Positions 1 through 11,100 of a stretch of 64,000 nt of DNA are shown one piece after another; within the stretch, counting starts at the first letter, position 1; each line of letters begins with the position of its first letter. The translations under genes and the position numbers were made by a program. The notes below the pieces were generated by a model. It made no database searches. It was not told the origin of the DNA and saw only the letters and a list, made by a program, of their open reading frames with translations. The stretch is from assembly GCF_021917145.1 (NCBI RefSeq), contig NC_061080.1, positions 3,391,497 to 3,455,496 of the forward strand, in the 5' to 3' direction. Source of the stretch: Hypomesus transpacificus (Eukaryota > Chordata > Actinopteri > Osmeriformes > Osmeridae).

Positions 1-74
1 TCCAACAAAAACCGTTTCTGTCTTCACAGAGACAATGTAATCAAGACACTTGCTTATTGATTTCACAATTTATT

Positions 75-2175
75 GATGACCATAGACGTGGAAATAGCTT
101 GGACTTTGGCGGAGTAGAGTAGAGGGGAGGCACTCCCTGTCAAACAAAATGAGGCAGGAAGCAAAACACAGGAACATGAGATAGGCAGACGAGGTGAGTG
201 ACATCACAGCCAGCTATAGCCAATACTAATTAAGGGCTACTGTACGCCTTCCAGCTCATAGCCATTTCTAGGCGCCGGCGGGAAAGTGCCAGACGCACTG
301 TGTTCACACTGTGAGCATTTACTTCGTTGCTCAGGGTTTCATTATTTGGGAAAAACTATCTCTCCCAGGTGTAAGCCTGTCGGTAATCGTGGCAGGTGAA
401 TTCCTCACACATCTCAACACGAAAGCGAAAATTGATCTTTCCGCTTTTTACTTGGAGACTTGTGCGAGGTTTACAACAGGCTTGAGGCGCGTCTTCGCGC
501 AAGAAGGTGGAACGTATACCCTTTCCAAAACTTGTAAGGGCGTAATAATTAGTCTGTGAAAGACACAGAGAAACACAAATATCTGACGAGGCAAAATCCA
601 TTTGGAATCCCTGCCGGACGCATTTTATAGGTCTCGAAAAGAGGACATGTCCGGGTAAAAGAGGACGTCTGGTCACCCTATACATACAAACTTTGGTTGG
701 GCAATTCAGCCGAGGTTGGATAAAAACATGTTTTTGTTTTCATGCAAATAGCCTGCATTTATTTACTCATCCGAAGCTTAACCCTCTAACATAAATGTTG
801 CAATTTTGAGGAGTAATCCCCCATTAGTGCATATGCATATGGTACTATACTAGTTTCTTTTTACAATAAAGGAGTCAGAAAGTTTGTATATCTGATTGCA
901 ACTACAAGAATGTTATACTGACAAATAGCCACACCACATTGTGCCGATGCGTAAATGGTAAGCTTTTTGCAATTCTCTTCACGCAACAATGTTTGCATCA
1001 ATTCCAGGAGGCCCAATTTGAGGAATAACTTGTGCGTATTGGCATGAGTTACTGGTAGCCTACTGGAGATATTTTCCACGGAAGCACAATTTCTCTTTTA
1101 GAATGTTTTATTTTGTTAAATTTAATAGGCAGTAGGCTAGGCTGTGTGTGTTATACGCAGTGTTATACGCGATATCAGAGGACCTCTCTCATCGGTGGTC
1201 GGAGATGAATGAGTCGGATGTCATGTTGTAGCCTACAAACAAATGGGAGGTACTAAAGCGCCTGGACATCACAGCCAGCTATGTCCGAAGGGCTCCAGTC
1301 CCATAAGCCTTCCAACCTTGTATATATGCTTCCAGCTCACACCCATTTCGGATTGCCGCCAGGATAGTGCCAGCCAGACGCACTGTGTTCACACTGTGAT
1401 ATTTAGGCCAACTTTGTTGCCCACGGTTGATCCAGGATCCGAAGAGGATTGTGCCATGTATTCATTTGACTATTAATTCAAATAGAAATTGGTTTGATTT
1501 TGGCGGAGCGAGTTGCTGCGTCTGTAGCCTAACAGTGTCTGCGAGAAATAGCTTTCCAAAATGATCGGTTGAACAAGATGTGGGTGCGTAACAGGAATTG
1601 GACAACAAGCAAGTAGGTGGCTGATAAACAGTGCACACAGTGCATGCCTATCAACTCGCTACGAAGCTGCCCGCTGTCCCATTCGTTTCAATGGAGCTAG
1701 AAACAACAGCCCTGACATATCACTGCGAAGTTTTGCTTGTTTGGGGATATTCATCAAACCAGTTTTTCAGTTGCGTCCAAAATATCTCTCTGGATGCAAT
1801 AGGCAAATAATAAAATATAAATTAAACACAAGTAATATTTAAAACATTTTTGTCTAGGTTGTCTAGACTTGTCATTATTAGTACACTTTATTGCTTGAAT
1901 TTTGAAGTTAACAAGTTTCATTTGTCTCGTTTCATTTGTCTTATTATAGACAGGAGGCAACATCGCAGCCAGCTATGATAACCAATCCAAAGGGCTTCTG
2001 TGATACGCCTTCCAGCCCATTTCGGGTCGCCTCCGGGAAAGTGCAAGACGGTGTTCACACTGCGAGTATTTACTTCGTTGCTCGATCCAGGATCCGAAGA
2101 GGACAGCCCCATGTCGTGAACGCGTCCTGGACAGTGCTATGCACTGCTGATGGGGCTTCATCATTTGTAGTCCTA
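75..2175. repeat. Three diverged copies of an unknown repeat
   Basis: Copies lie at about 100-345, 1265-1470 and 1948-2170. They share in order CATCACAGCCAGCTAT, CGCCTTCCAGC, GACGCACTGTGTTCACACTG and (copies 2 and 3) GATCCAGGATCCGAAGAGGA. Copies 1 and 2 also share a TTTGGCGGAG block, in different positions relative to the rest. A fourth related piece lies at about 61905-62070. The family could be an LTR or an old tandem duplication; I do not recognise it. No gene is visible between 1 and 4.9 kb. Confidence 0.55.
470..684 (-). mobile_element. hAT-like DNA transposon terminal fragment
   Basis: Read on the minus strand from 684, this begins GGGTGACCAGACGTCCTC, followed by a CCGGACATGTCC block and later an ACGCCCTTACAAGTTTTGG block. 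The same blocks occur in the same order on the plus strand at about 34168-34400, so the two are copies of one family. The GGGTGACCAGAC terminus is typical of hAT-type vertebrate repeats; that family assignment is from general knowledge. No transposase is visible. Confidence 0.6.
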
Positions 2176-2264
2176 AACTGCCTTATAAGCCAAATGTTCT
2201 AAAATCAGTTTCCAACCAAAACGCATCGCTCCAAAATTCTGCTTGATAAGGGTAGGCCTATAAT

Positions 2265-3330
2265 CAGGCGCGGATTAATGTACAGGCTTGTCTAGGCTGC
2301 AGCCTAGGGGCCCCACCTGTGCAGGAGGGCCCGGATTGGCCGGATTGTTTTTTAATATTTTAAATGTACTTCAGCAAGAACAAAATAAAGACCCTAATTG
2401 GCCCATAAGAAACTTTTTCTTTTTTAATAAGCAAATAATTGGGTAGATGTGACTTTGGTCACATCTGTCCAATCAGCTGCTGCTGGTCAAATCATGTCAA
2501 TCATATTCATTGCTCACTGCTATTGCTAGATGGCATAGTGGCAGAATGAAAGTATTAAAGTGGAGCAAAAAAACGCTAAATAAAAAGGTTAAAATAACAA
2601 CATGACCAAGATATCCTGAAACAAATCCAGAAATTGAATAGATACTTCAAGGCTGCTGGATCTTCATCCAGTCGAAGACGAGATCATCCACAGCAGGACT
2701 GCCATGCAGCTAGCATCGGCCATCGGTAATATTTCAGCGAATTTGGGAAAGTTAGTGGAATTGGTACTAGTGTGTAGCATTAGTACTTTTAAAGATCTGA
2801 ATACTTCTTCCACCACTGATGTTGTGAATTTGCCTCAGTAAAACATGGTGTTCTGCACTGATGCAGATGCTGTAGCCTACCTTTTGGTTAATAAAGCTAA
2901 AAGCGATTAGTTTGCAGTTGAACTGTGAATGCAGGGTATTCTGTTGCTTTGCTGTTCATAGTTACATTCCGTTCATAGTAATTGTTTTGAGGCTGTGGAG
3001 GCAAAGGGTTATATCTGGTATTCTTTCCACTTACATCTCTTATATACGTATATTGAATATATATGTTCTTTGCTAAAGCTAGCTAGCTTCCGTTTTGCTC
3101 ATGCCGGAAATATTTAGAACTCGCGCGTTAGGGCTGATACTAGCACTGTAGGAATGTAAAAAAAAAAACACTGTACAGTTGGCTGTCTCAATGTGTGTGT
3201 ATGTCAATTCACCTTATTTGCATGTGGACCATTTCTAGTAAAGCACCATTTAAAAAAAAGGGGGGGGGGGGGGGGGGGGGCTCACACAAAGAGCAGCCAA
3301 TGGGCCCCTGACCACCTTAATCCGCCCCTG
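2265..3330. mobile_element. Non-autonomous hAT-like element, 1.07 kb
   Basis: The ends are an imperfect inverted repeat: CAGGCGCGGATTAA at 2265 and TTAATCCGCCCCTG ending at 3330. The flanking octamers (CCTATAAT and GGTATAAC) agree at 5 of 8 positions, as expected of a decayed 8-bp hAT target duplication. The interior has no long ORF and carries a run of G at about 3260-3280, where base calling is probably unreliable. Confidence 0.6.
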
Positions 3331-3761
3331 GGTATAACCTATACCAGACTTATTTATATTAAACTGTTTAGTTTAAATATGCATCTGTTGTCAGTGTCTT
3401 CCTATCGTTAGCTAACTCCCAAAACAATACAATCAGTTGAAACAACACAGCCTCAGAACATGGTGTCCCAAAGCTCCTTCCCCCAGGTGATAAATCAGGA
3501 AGTAAAAAAAATCCAGAAGATGACCATCCCAATTGGTCAATTGACCTTAGTCAGAAATATTTAGTAGTCTAGTCTACAGAACAGATAGCCATCAGTCCAA
3601 CAATAAACCATCCCCCAACAGTTCCTAACACAGGACAACCTCTCAACCTACAAACCCGGCTTAATTATCTCTTCCTGCAAACAATATAGTGGTTGTTTCA
3701 GCATGTTTCTTATACATGAACCACATTTAACACATGAATTGTTGTTGAAGAAATGTCATTA

Positions 3762-3805
3762 TCAGGTAAAAGCATCTGCTAAATTAATAAATGTAATACA
3801 CAGAG
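3762..3805 (+). repeat. LINE/SINE 3' tail fragment
   Basis: The segment contains AAAAGCATCTGCTAAATTAATAA-type sequence, the tail motif shared by fish L2 LINEs and the SINEs they mobilise. The same tail is seen in better copies at 22960-23015 and 48606-48670. The rest of 3331-4327 shows no gene that I can recognise. Confidence 0.5.
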
Positions 3806-4327
3806 ACAGAGTCGATTAAGTCAAGGAAGCTTTATTGCTTGCTGGCGGCTGCAAGGACACAAATAGAAATGTTGTCTCAAAGCCAGTCTCCTTGCAAACC
3901 ATTTACGGAACACAGTTTTCAATTGTCATTGCTCCTCATAAAGACATACAGTCATCATAAAACATGCAGTTGTCCTATGTCTCCTCTCATTGGCTAACTC
4001 CCTTGCATAGTGTATGTGTGTGCGTCTTTACGACATCAAGCCTGGTTGAAACACAATAGCAGCTGAATCTCTAGTCCTGGTGTCATAAAAGCTCCTATTT
4101 CCTTTACAAAAACAAACCCCCCAACATCCTGTAGTCTTGGGCAACACAGAGTCACAAATGCTCACCCTTCCCCCCACACAAGGTTTGTACGTTTATGTAA
4201 GCCTAGAGTTAACTTAGGGGTAGTTCCTCTCTGCACAAAAGGAATGTTGAACACAATATCATTTTATACAGAATGAAGGGTGACATTTTCACCTTCCACA
4301 CACCTCGGTAGTGTGTTTCAAACTCGA

Positions 4328-4602
4328 GGGCGGCTGTGGCTCAGGGGGTAGAGAGGGTTGTCTCTTAATCGCAAGGTTGGCGGTTCGATCCCTGACTCCT
4401 CCTCGGTCATGTGCCAAAGTATCCTTGAGCAAGACTCTGAACCCCAAGTTATTCGCGATGGGCAGGCCGGTGCCATGCATGGTAGCTCGCTACCGTTGGT
4501 ATGTGCGAGTGTGAGAATGAAAGGGAGGCAAACATTGTAAAGCGCTTTGAGTGCCGTTAAGGTAGAAAAGTGCTATATAAATGCAGTCCATTTACCAATC
4601 TG
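4328..4602 (+). mobile_element. tRNA-derived SINE
   Basis: The head looks like a tRNA gene: an A-box-like GTGGCTCAGGGGGTAGAG at about 4335, and a perfect B box GGTTCGATCCC at about 4382. A non-tRNA body follows, ending in AAAGCGCTTTGAGTGCC and a CTATATAAATGCAGTCCATT tail. The RNA polymerase III promoter layout plus non-tRNA tail is the standard architecture of fish SINEs. It is not a functional tRNA, because there is no matching acceptor stem downstream of the B box. Confidence 0.8.
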
Positions 4603-4869
4603 ATAATTACAAAATAAGGCTATTTTTAAATTGGGGAACAATAACAACTATTCTGAAAAAACTCAAGTAGCATTCTCAAAATACAGAGTTTGGTCATGTG
4701 TGTGTAAAAGCTATTGTTGAAGCTAACTTTTACACTGATGTAAAGTGGTTGTGTACAATTACTGTAACAAATGCTAATCAGCCTCTCTGTGTGGCTGCAG
4801 TCCTGACATGGTGATGTCACAACCTTGTACACAAACAGCTTAACGATTACAAAGGAGATATAAACAAAA

Positions 4870-4885
4870 TTCCAGTATTTTTTAT
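4870..4885 (-). promoter_or_regulatory. Possible poly(A) signal of the 5-13 kb minus-strand gene
   Basis: The minus strand reads AATAAAAAATACTGG at about 4880, roughly 130 bp after the stop codon at 5009. It is the first AATAAA downstream of that stop. Use of the site is inferred. Confidence 0.45.
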
Positions 4886-5008
4886 TGGAATATACTAAAA
4901 ACATGGTTACACAGAACTGAAGAAGAGGGAAGAAGCTACGGTTGTTGCCGTAGTGACAGGTTATCTCTCTTTGCCACTGCAGCCAGTTGAGTAAGCAGAT
5001 GGCGTCCT

Positions 5009-5151
5009 CTACTGGTGAATATCCTTCACGCAGCCAAAGCAGAAAGCCCTGGAGAGAACTGCAGAGATTCCCCGGAAGAAAGCTTTTAAGGACTTTTTCT
5101 TCTTCTTCTTCTCCTCTCCTCCAGCAATGGAGGACTCACCAAGGTCTGGAC
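5009..5151 (-). CDS. Last exon of the uncharacterised gene
   Basis: The acceptor is TCCTGTCCAG at 5152-5161. The exon enters with two bases of a codon and ends in TAG at 5009. It encodes a run of lysines after SSIAGGEE, then KAFFRGISAVLSRAF and a cysteine-containing end, FCFGCVKDIHQ. The tail is amphipathic and basic and could bind a membrane or partner, but that is inference. The poly-K run comes from a TTC/TCT-rich stretch on the plus strand and may vary in length. Confidence 0.65.
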
Positions 5152-8100
5152 CTGGACAGGAAACACCATCACACAACAGGGTATGACATAACACAATACT
5201 TCAGCACTGTGACCTCTTAAAAATTGTGTGTGTGTGTGTGTGTGCATATCTGTATGCCTGTGTGTGTGTGTGAGTGTTTGTGTGCAAGTCTGTGTGTGTG
5301 AAATGGTGGGAGAGCCAACTAAAGTTGGAAAGCCTAAATGAGTAAATATGCAGTCAGGATCTCACGTTCAGTGCTAAGGGGAGACACTTTGTTTCTCTTG
5401 AATAGTTTGCTTGTCTTTTTTCCCTTAGCAGCCACATTCTGTCCATCCTTAAGGAAAGTCTTCTCTTTCTTCTGTGTTTGGAAGTGAGAGCAAAGACACA
5501 CAGATTCATTGAGATTGTCACATGTCGTCCCTTTTTATCGCTGACTCAGCTCAGGTCAGTTATACCTATTGCCAGTGTGTGGTGTTGTTTTCAGCTTACC
5601 AGTGCGAACCATTTCCGGAGGATGGGGGTGTCGGTCTTTCCCAAATGATGTCCCTCTGGGCTAGGGGCCTGAGCCGTGGAGCCCCTGGAGGTGGAGGAGC
5701 TGGTGGAGGATTTGGAGGACGAAGGAGAGGAGTGAACAGAGGTGGAAGAAGAGGAGTAGCAGGACCAGGAAGTGGAGGAGGATGAGAGGCAGGAAGCGAG
5801 TCTGCTGGCCTTTTCCAAGCCAGCAGACTCCATCTCAAGTCTTTCATCCAAACTTGTGTTGCTAATGAAGGGGCTGGAACTTCCACCAGCCTTTTCTAAG
5901 CCAGCAGACTCCATCTCAAGTCTTTCATCCAAACTTGTGTTGCTTATGAAGGGGCTGGAACTTCCACCAGCCTTTTCTAAGCCAGCAGAGTCCATCTCAA
6001 GTCCTTCATCCAAGCTCATGTTTGTGATGAAGGTGGTGGAATTTCTACCGGCCTTTTCCAAGCCAGCAGTGTCCATTTCAAGTCCTTCATCCAAACTTGT
6101 GTTGCTTATGAATGGGCTGGAACTTCCACCGGCCTTTCCCAAACCAGCAGAGTCCTCTGTGCTCTCCTTCTCCTCACAACTTGTTTCCAAATCATGACTC
6201 TCACCCGACACGGCAGAAGGCCGCCAAACCTCGGCGTGACGGCAGATCACCTTGGCGACATTCTCAGCCATGCAGACGATGCCTGCCCCTCCCTGGAGGG
6301 CGGAGTGGACCTGGGCCCTGTTGCTATCAGAACAGAGCATCAGCTCAGCGTAGGTCGTCTCAAACATGGCGTCTAGGGCATCGCCGCCACCGAAGAGCGG
6401 GTTCTGGGGTTCATGCTCCAGGACAAGGCCAATCCCGGCCTGGTTCCAGAGAAACCAGCCCACTTCTTGGAGGAGGACAGCCTCTATCTCCGAGTTGGTG
6501 GGGGTAAAGCAGGAACGAAGGGGCCCCTGGAGGGCCAGGCGTCCCACCAGCCTGTGCAGCAGGTCATGCAGCGTCTGGTGGTGCAGGGCGCTGGGCCGGG
6601 GGGGCATCAGGACATTCTCCTGGATCAGAACCTCCCCGGGCTGGAGGGAGGGGGTCTCAGAGGGGCTCGTGGGTAGGGAGGGAGGATCCTGGACCTCCTC
6701 AGGGAGGCCTGCAGCTGCATCATCTTCATCCTTCTCCTCTTCCTCGATCAATGCACCCTTGGAAAAGTCATTCATCTGGTAATCTGACCCTTCTTCCTTT
6801 TTGTGGAAATCATCAGGGTAGGCAGCATTTTGGTTGTTATCCATCTCAAGCTGGCCTACTTCCTGGTTGGTGAGTATTGAATCTGGCTCGAGACCTTCTG
6901 TTGTCACTTCCTGGTTGATTTCTTCAGAGGAGGAGCTGGCTAGGTTACCTACCCTGGTCATGGCTTCAGCATCAAGGCCTGGCACAAGAAAACACACTTT
7001 TAACTACACTATTACTATTATAGCTATTAACTATACTTTTCTCATAAAATATTTTGGCTATTAACTACAATATTATTATTATAGTTATTTACTGGACCTA
7101 CACTCAGCAGAACTACAAAACTTACAAATCTGTCCTACAATAGCATGTCTTAGAATAGCATAATTACCAGGTCTTTTTTATCTAAAGATTTATCTAAAGT
7201 AAAAAAAATTCTCTACCTTTGCTGACAACGACCATGTTTTCTTGTGGGTCGTTGCAGGTCTTGTAAAGGTCACTTCCCGCCTGGGTAGTCAACACCTCAC
7301 AAATGGCCTCCAACGCCCGCCTCTGGTCCTGGATGCAGGAGGGCTTCAACCTGCTCTGCAATCTTCTTCTACCCTCAACCCCATGCCTGGGGCCCGGCAT
7401 CATCCCGCGGGACCAGTCCAGGGAGGGACAGTCACTGCTGTCACTGCTGCTGTCACTGCTGCTGTCACTGTTGCTGTCACTGCAGTCCGAGGACGCATCG
7501 CTGCAGGATGCACGGTGGTCGTCCGTGAGGTCTTCTTCGCCCAGCAGGTTCCCCATCAGGCCCTTGAAGGCCGTCTGGAAGAAATTGTACAGCAGAGGGG
7601 TGAAGAGCTCCTGGTCCAGACGTTCCTTGTCCTCCAGGTTCTGGAAGTTGGGCTTGGAGCGGCAATGGGGTGTCGAGGGGAGTCGTCCCACCCGGGTGTC
7701 CAGGAGAAGCTGATAAATGCGGCCAATCAACTGCTCAGAGAAGTGGTGGATCCTCCCCTGGAACATCCTGGTGCACATGCTGTGGGATGCCAGCAGGCGG
7801 CCCAGGTCGTACTCCGCCTGGTCGAACGATTTGACGGAGGAGCCTCCGTCGCGTTTGTCATTGTCATCGTTGGGGGAGGATCTGGAGGCCGAGTGGGCAA
7901 TCCGCACGATGGTGTCCAGCATGATTTCAGCGGTGAGGCTGAAGTCTTGGCAGCTGGCAGCACTGCTAGCCTCGCTCCAGGCGCTAGTGCTCCTGGAGGA
8001 GTAAGGGGCGGTCTCCTCCTTCTTCTGAGGATCCTCCTCCTCCTGCTCCTCCTTGCTAGCACAGATGCACTTCACTGGTCGCTCCTGCTGGGTGTCAAAA

Positions 8101-11100
8101 GGGAGGTATTCCTGATTCCTGCTGCTCCTCCCGCTGCTGTTGCTGGTCCCCAAGCTCCTCCTCCTCCACAGGGCATCCAGCTCCATGGCAACGTCTCCTA
8201 GCAGGCTCTGGCTAACACACTTTACCACCATGGTGAAGGTCTTACTTCCAGGCTGCAGGAAGTCTGCCACCTCCACTTGCCCAATCAGCTGCTGGGCTGC
8301 GTGGAAGTTCTGCAGGACGTTGTGGATCACGTTGCAGGCCGTAGCCACACTCTGGAGCAGGGAGGCCTCATAGGCCTCTTGGGGCTGGGGCTGGTCCAGG
8401 GAAGAGCCTCCATCTGTGGGCTCCATCTCCTGGAGGAAGCCCCCCACCATCCTAACCAGCTCCAGCTTCTCCTCTGTGGGGACCACGCCCGGGCTGTGGA
8501 ACAGGGCGTGGCGGGCCAGGATTCCAGAGAGGCTCTCCTTCAGGAAGCAGAGGGTCGGTGACATCACGCAGCTGGGCAAAGCCATCGCCTTTTTCATCTT
8601 TTCCGCCTCCGCCACGCTACCAATGAGGAAGGAGGCCCGCAGGGACACCAGCTCGTTGATGGCGTCGGTGTGGCTGTTGGCAAGGGCCTGAATCTTCTCC
8701 TTGGCGTCCTGCCAGGCGTTGCATATCAGGTCCTCGGAGATGCTGGTCACGCGGCAGTCCGACAGCAAGCAGCCGGGGCGGTGGAGTGCAAACTTCTCCA
8801 GCACATCTCCCATGACAGACTTGAAGAGCTCCTCCACACAGGCTGACAGCCTGTCCTCTGCATCGTGCTCTTGTGTATCCATCACCGCCTGCACCTTCAA
8901 CAGAATCTCTGCCACGGTGAGGGATGCCGTGGCGAGGACGTCCTCCTCCTTGGGCCTATCAGAGTCCAACATCGGAGGCCTGCCACCCAGCAGCCTGCTC
9001 TGGGGCCTGGATCCCTGCCCTCCTATCAGCAGAGGGTGGAACCTCTCTGAGATCATTCTCAGAACGCCCTGGGGGACGTAGGGCTGGGTGGAGCCCAGAG
9101 AAGAGGCCTGGTCCTGGGGAGAATCAGCAGGGTTGAAACATACCATCCCAGTCAGAGAGCCAGTGACAGGCCTGGCTGGGGACAGCAGCCCTGTGGAAGA
9201 GGACCTGTCACTCTGGGAGTCCCAGCTGCTGTAGGAGATGGCGGCGGACAGCGGGCGGCCATCTTGGTCTTTGCAGATGTGGAGGACCTGGTAAAGGGCC
9301 ATGGCGGGCAAGACCACCCCATTGGTCACCTTGAGAACCCACTCCATGACCTCCTCCGAGCGCTCCTGCAGCTCAGCTACGCTCTTGTTCTTAGAAGGAG
9401 GGAGAGAGGGAGGGAGGGAGGGAGGGAGGGAGGGAGGGAGGGAGGGAGGGAGGGAGGGAGGGAGGGAGGGAGGGAGGGAAATGTCATGTGGCAATACAGA
9501 TACATGTGGTGACATGCAGACTGAGTAAAAGGAATTCACGTAAACATTTTATTTACCTTTCTCAACAGGACCCTGTTGATGATTTTCCAATGACTGTAAC
9601 GAGAACAAGAACTGATGTTTGACATCACTTTACAGTACAGTACAACTGCCGACACATCGTAACATTAAGCTGAACAGGATACTAGTCTAAAGGGGACGTT
9701 TGGAGGAACACTCACGGGTGTGACATCATGGCCTCCAACACAGAAAGCTTGTCCCCGGTCTCCTCCAATGACAGAAGACTGGGTGTGGTGTCCCGGGTCA
9801 CAGGGTCATTCAAGGTTGGAGGTGTAGAAGAGCCTGGAGACTGTGCCTCAGGTCGGCATGGGGGCAGCGGTAGAGACGGAGGTAGAGACGGAGGTGGAGA
9901 CGGAGGTCCAGTCACCTGCAGGGAAGAAAAATACTTTAGTCACAGAAAAATAGCAAGTCACAGTAACAGAGCCAATATCAGAGATATAGGAGAGGCTGAC
10001 GAAGATGGAGAGGAGGGGAGGAGCCTGGCTGGAGTCTGTAGTACCAGGGAGGTGGATTAAGGCCTTCTACTCACCACCATAGCTAGTCCTACCAGCTCGT
10101 TAGCCAAGGCTGAACGATAAGCCGCTCCAGCGTCCTCCACAACCCTCCAGGACTCTGCCAGGGGCCCCTTGTTGGCCCCTGTATCCTTCTCAGCTCCTGC
10201 AGCCTTCCTGGCAGCCTTGCTCTTGCGGCTGGGCTCCGGGCATCGAGGAGGCTTTAGCACCAAGTTCTGACATGATTATCTTGTTATTATTGCACTTCTA
10301 CAATAGCATATTATATTTTAGATTATATTGATATTAGCTGATAAAATACAGACTCCCTTGTCTCCACCCACTGAAATACTGTTAGACTGCTGCACTTCTG
10401 AACCTTTATTATCTACTGTATGTTTGTATGTTGCTTTTGATCAATGTGAACAACATGAACAAAGTGTCAAATGTGTTGAGTCTCTCCAGGTATGTGTTCC
10501 TACCTGGAGGGGGTTCTGATCTTCTGAGAACATGTCATGTGGCAATACAGATACATGTGGTGATCAGACTGAGTAAAAGGAATTCACGTTAACATTTTAT
10601 TTACCTTTCTCAAAAGGACCCTGTTGATGATTTTCCAATGACCAGGGGCGCCGCCAGGAATTTTGGGCCCCATGAAAAAAAAAATATTGTTAATATTTTT
10701 TGATCATTTCTATTAGTTGTTTCTATTTTTTGGGGCCCCTGTCAGTCAGGGGCCCTTAGAATCTTCCTAACTTTTCCCCCCTGTACGGCGCCCCTGCCAA
10801 TGACTGTAACAAGAACAAGAACTGATGTTTGACATCACTTTACAGTACAGTACAACTGACGACACATCGTAACATTATGCTGAACAGGACACTAGTCTAA
10901 AGGGGATGTTTGGAGGAACACTCACGGGTGTGACATCATGGCCTCCAACACAGAAAGCTTGTCCCCGGTCTCCTCCAATGACAGCAGACTGGGCGTGGTG
11001 TCCCGGGTCACAGGGTCATTCAAGGTTGGAGGTGGAAAATAACCTGGAGACAGCGCCTCAGGTTGGCATGGGGGCAAAGGTAGAGACGGAGGTGGAGACG

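Noticed and set aside
4311..4540. Functional tRNA gene at the B-box sequence
   Set aside because: The A and B boxes belong to a SINE. The 3' half does not fold as a tRNA and continues into a SINE body.
7242..8201. Long plus-strand ORF opposite the 2.2-kb exon
   Set aside because: It is the antisense shadow of the minus-strand exon; its sequence is low-complexity and has no splice or start context of its own.
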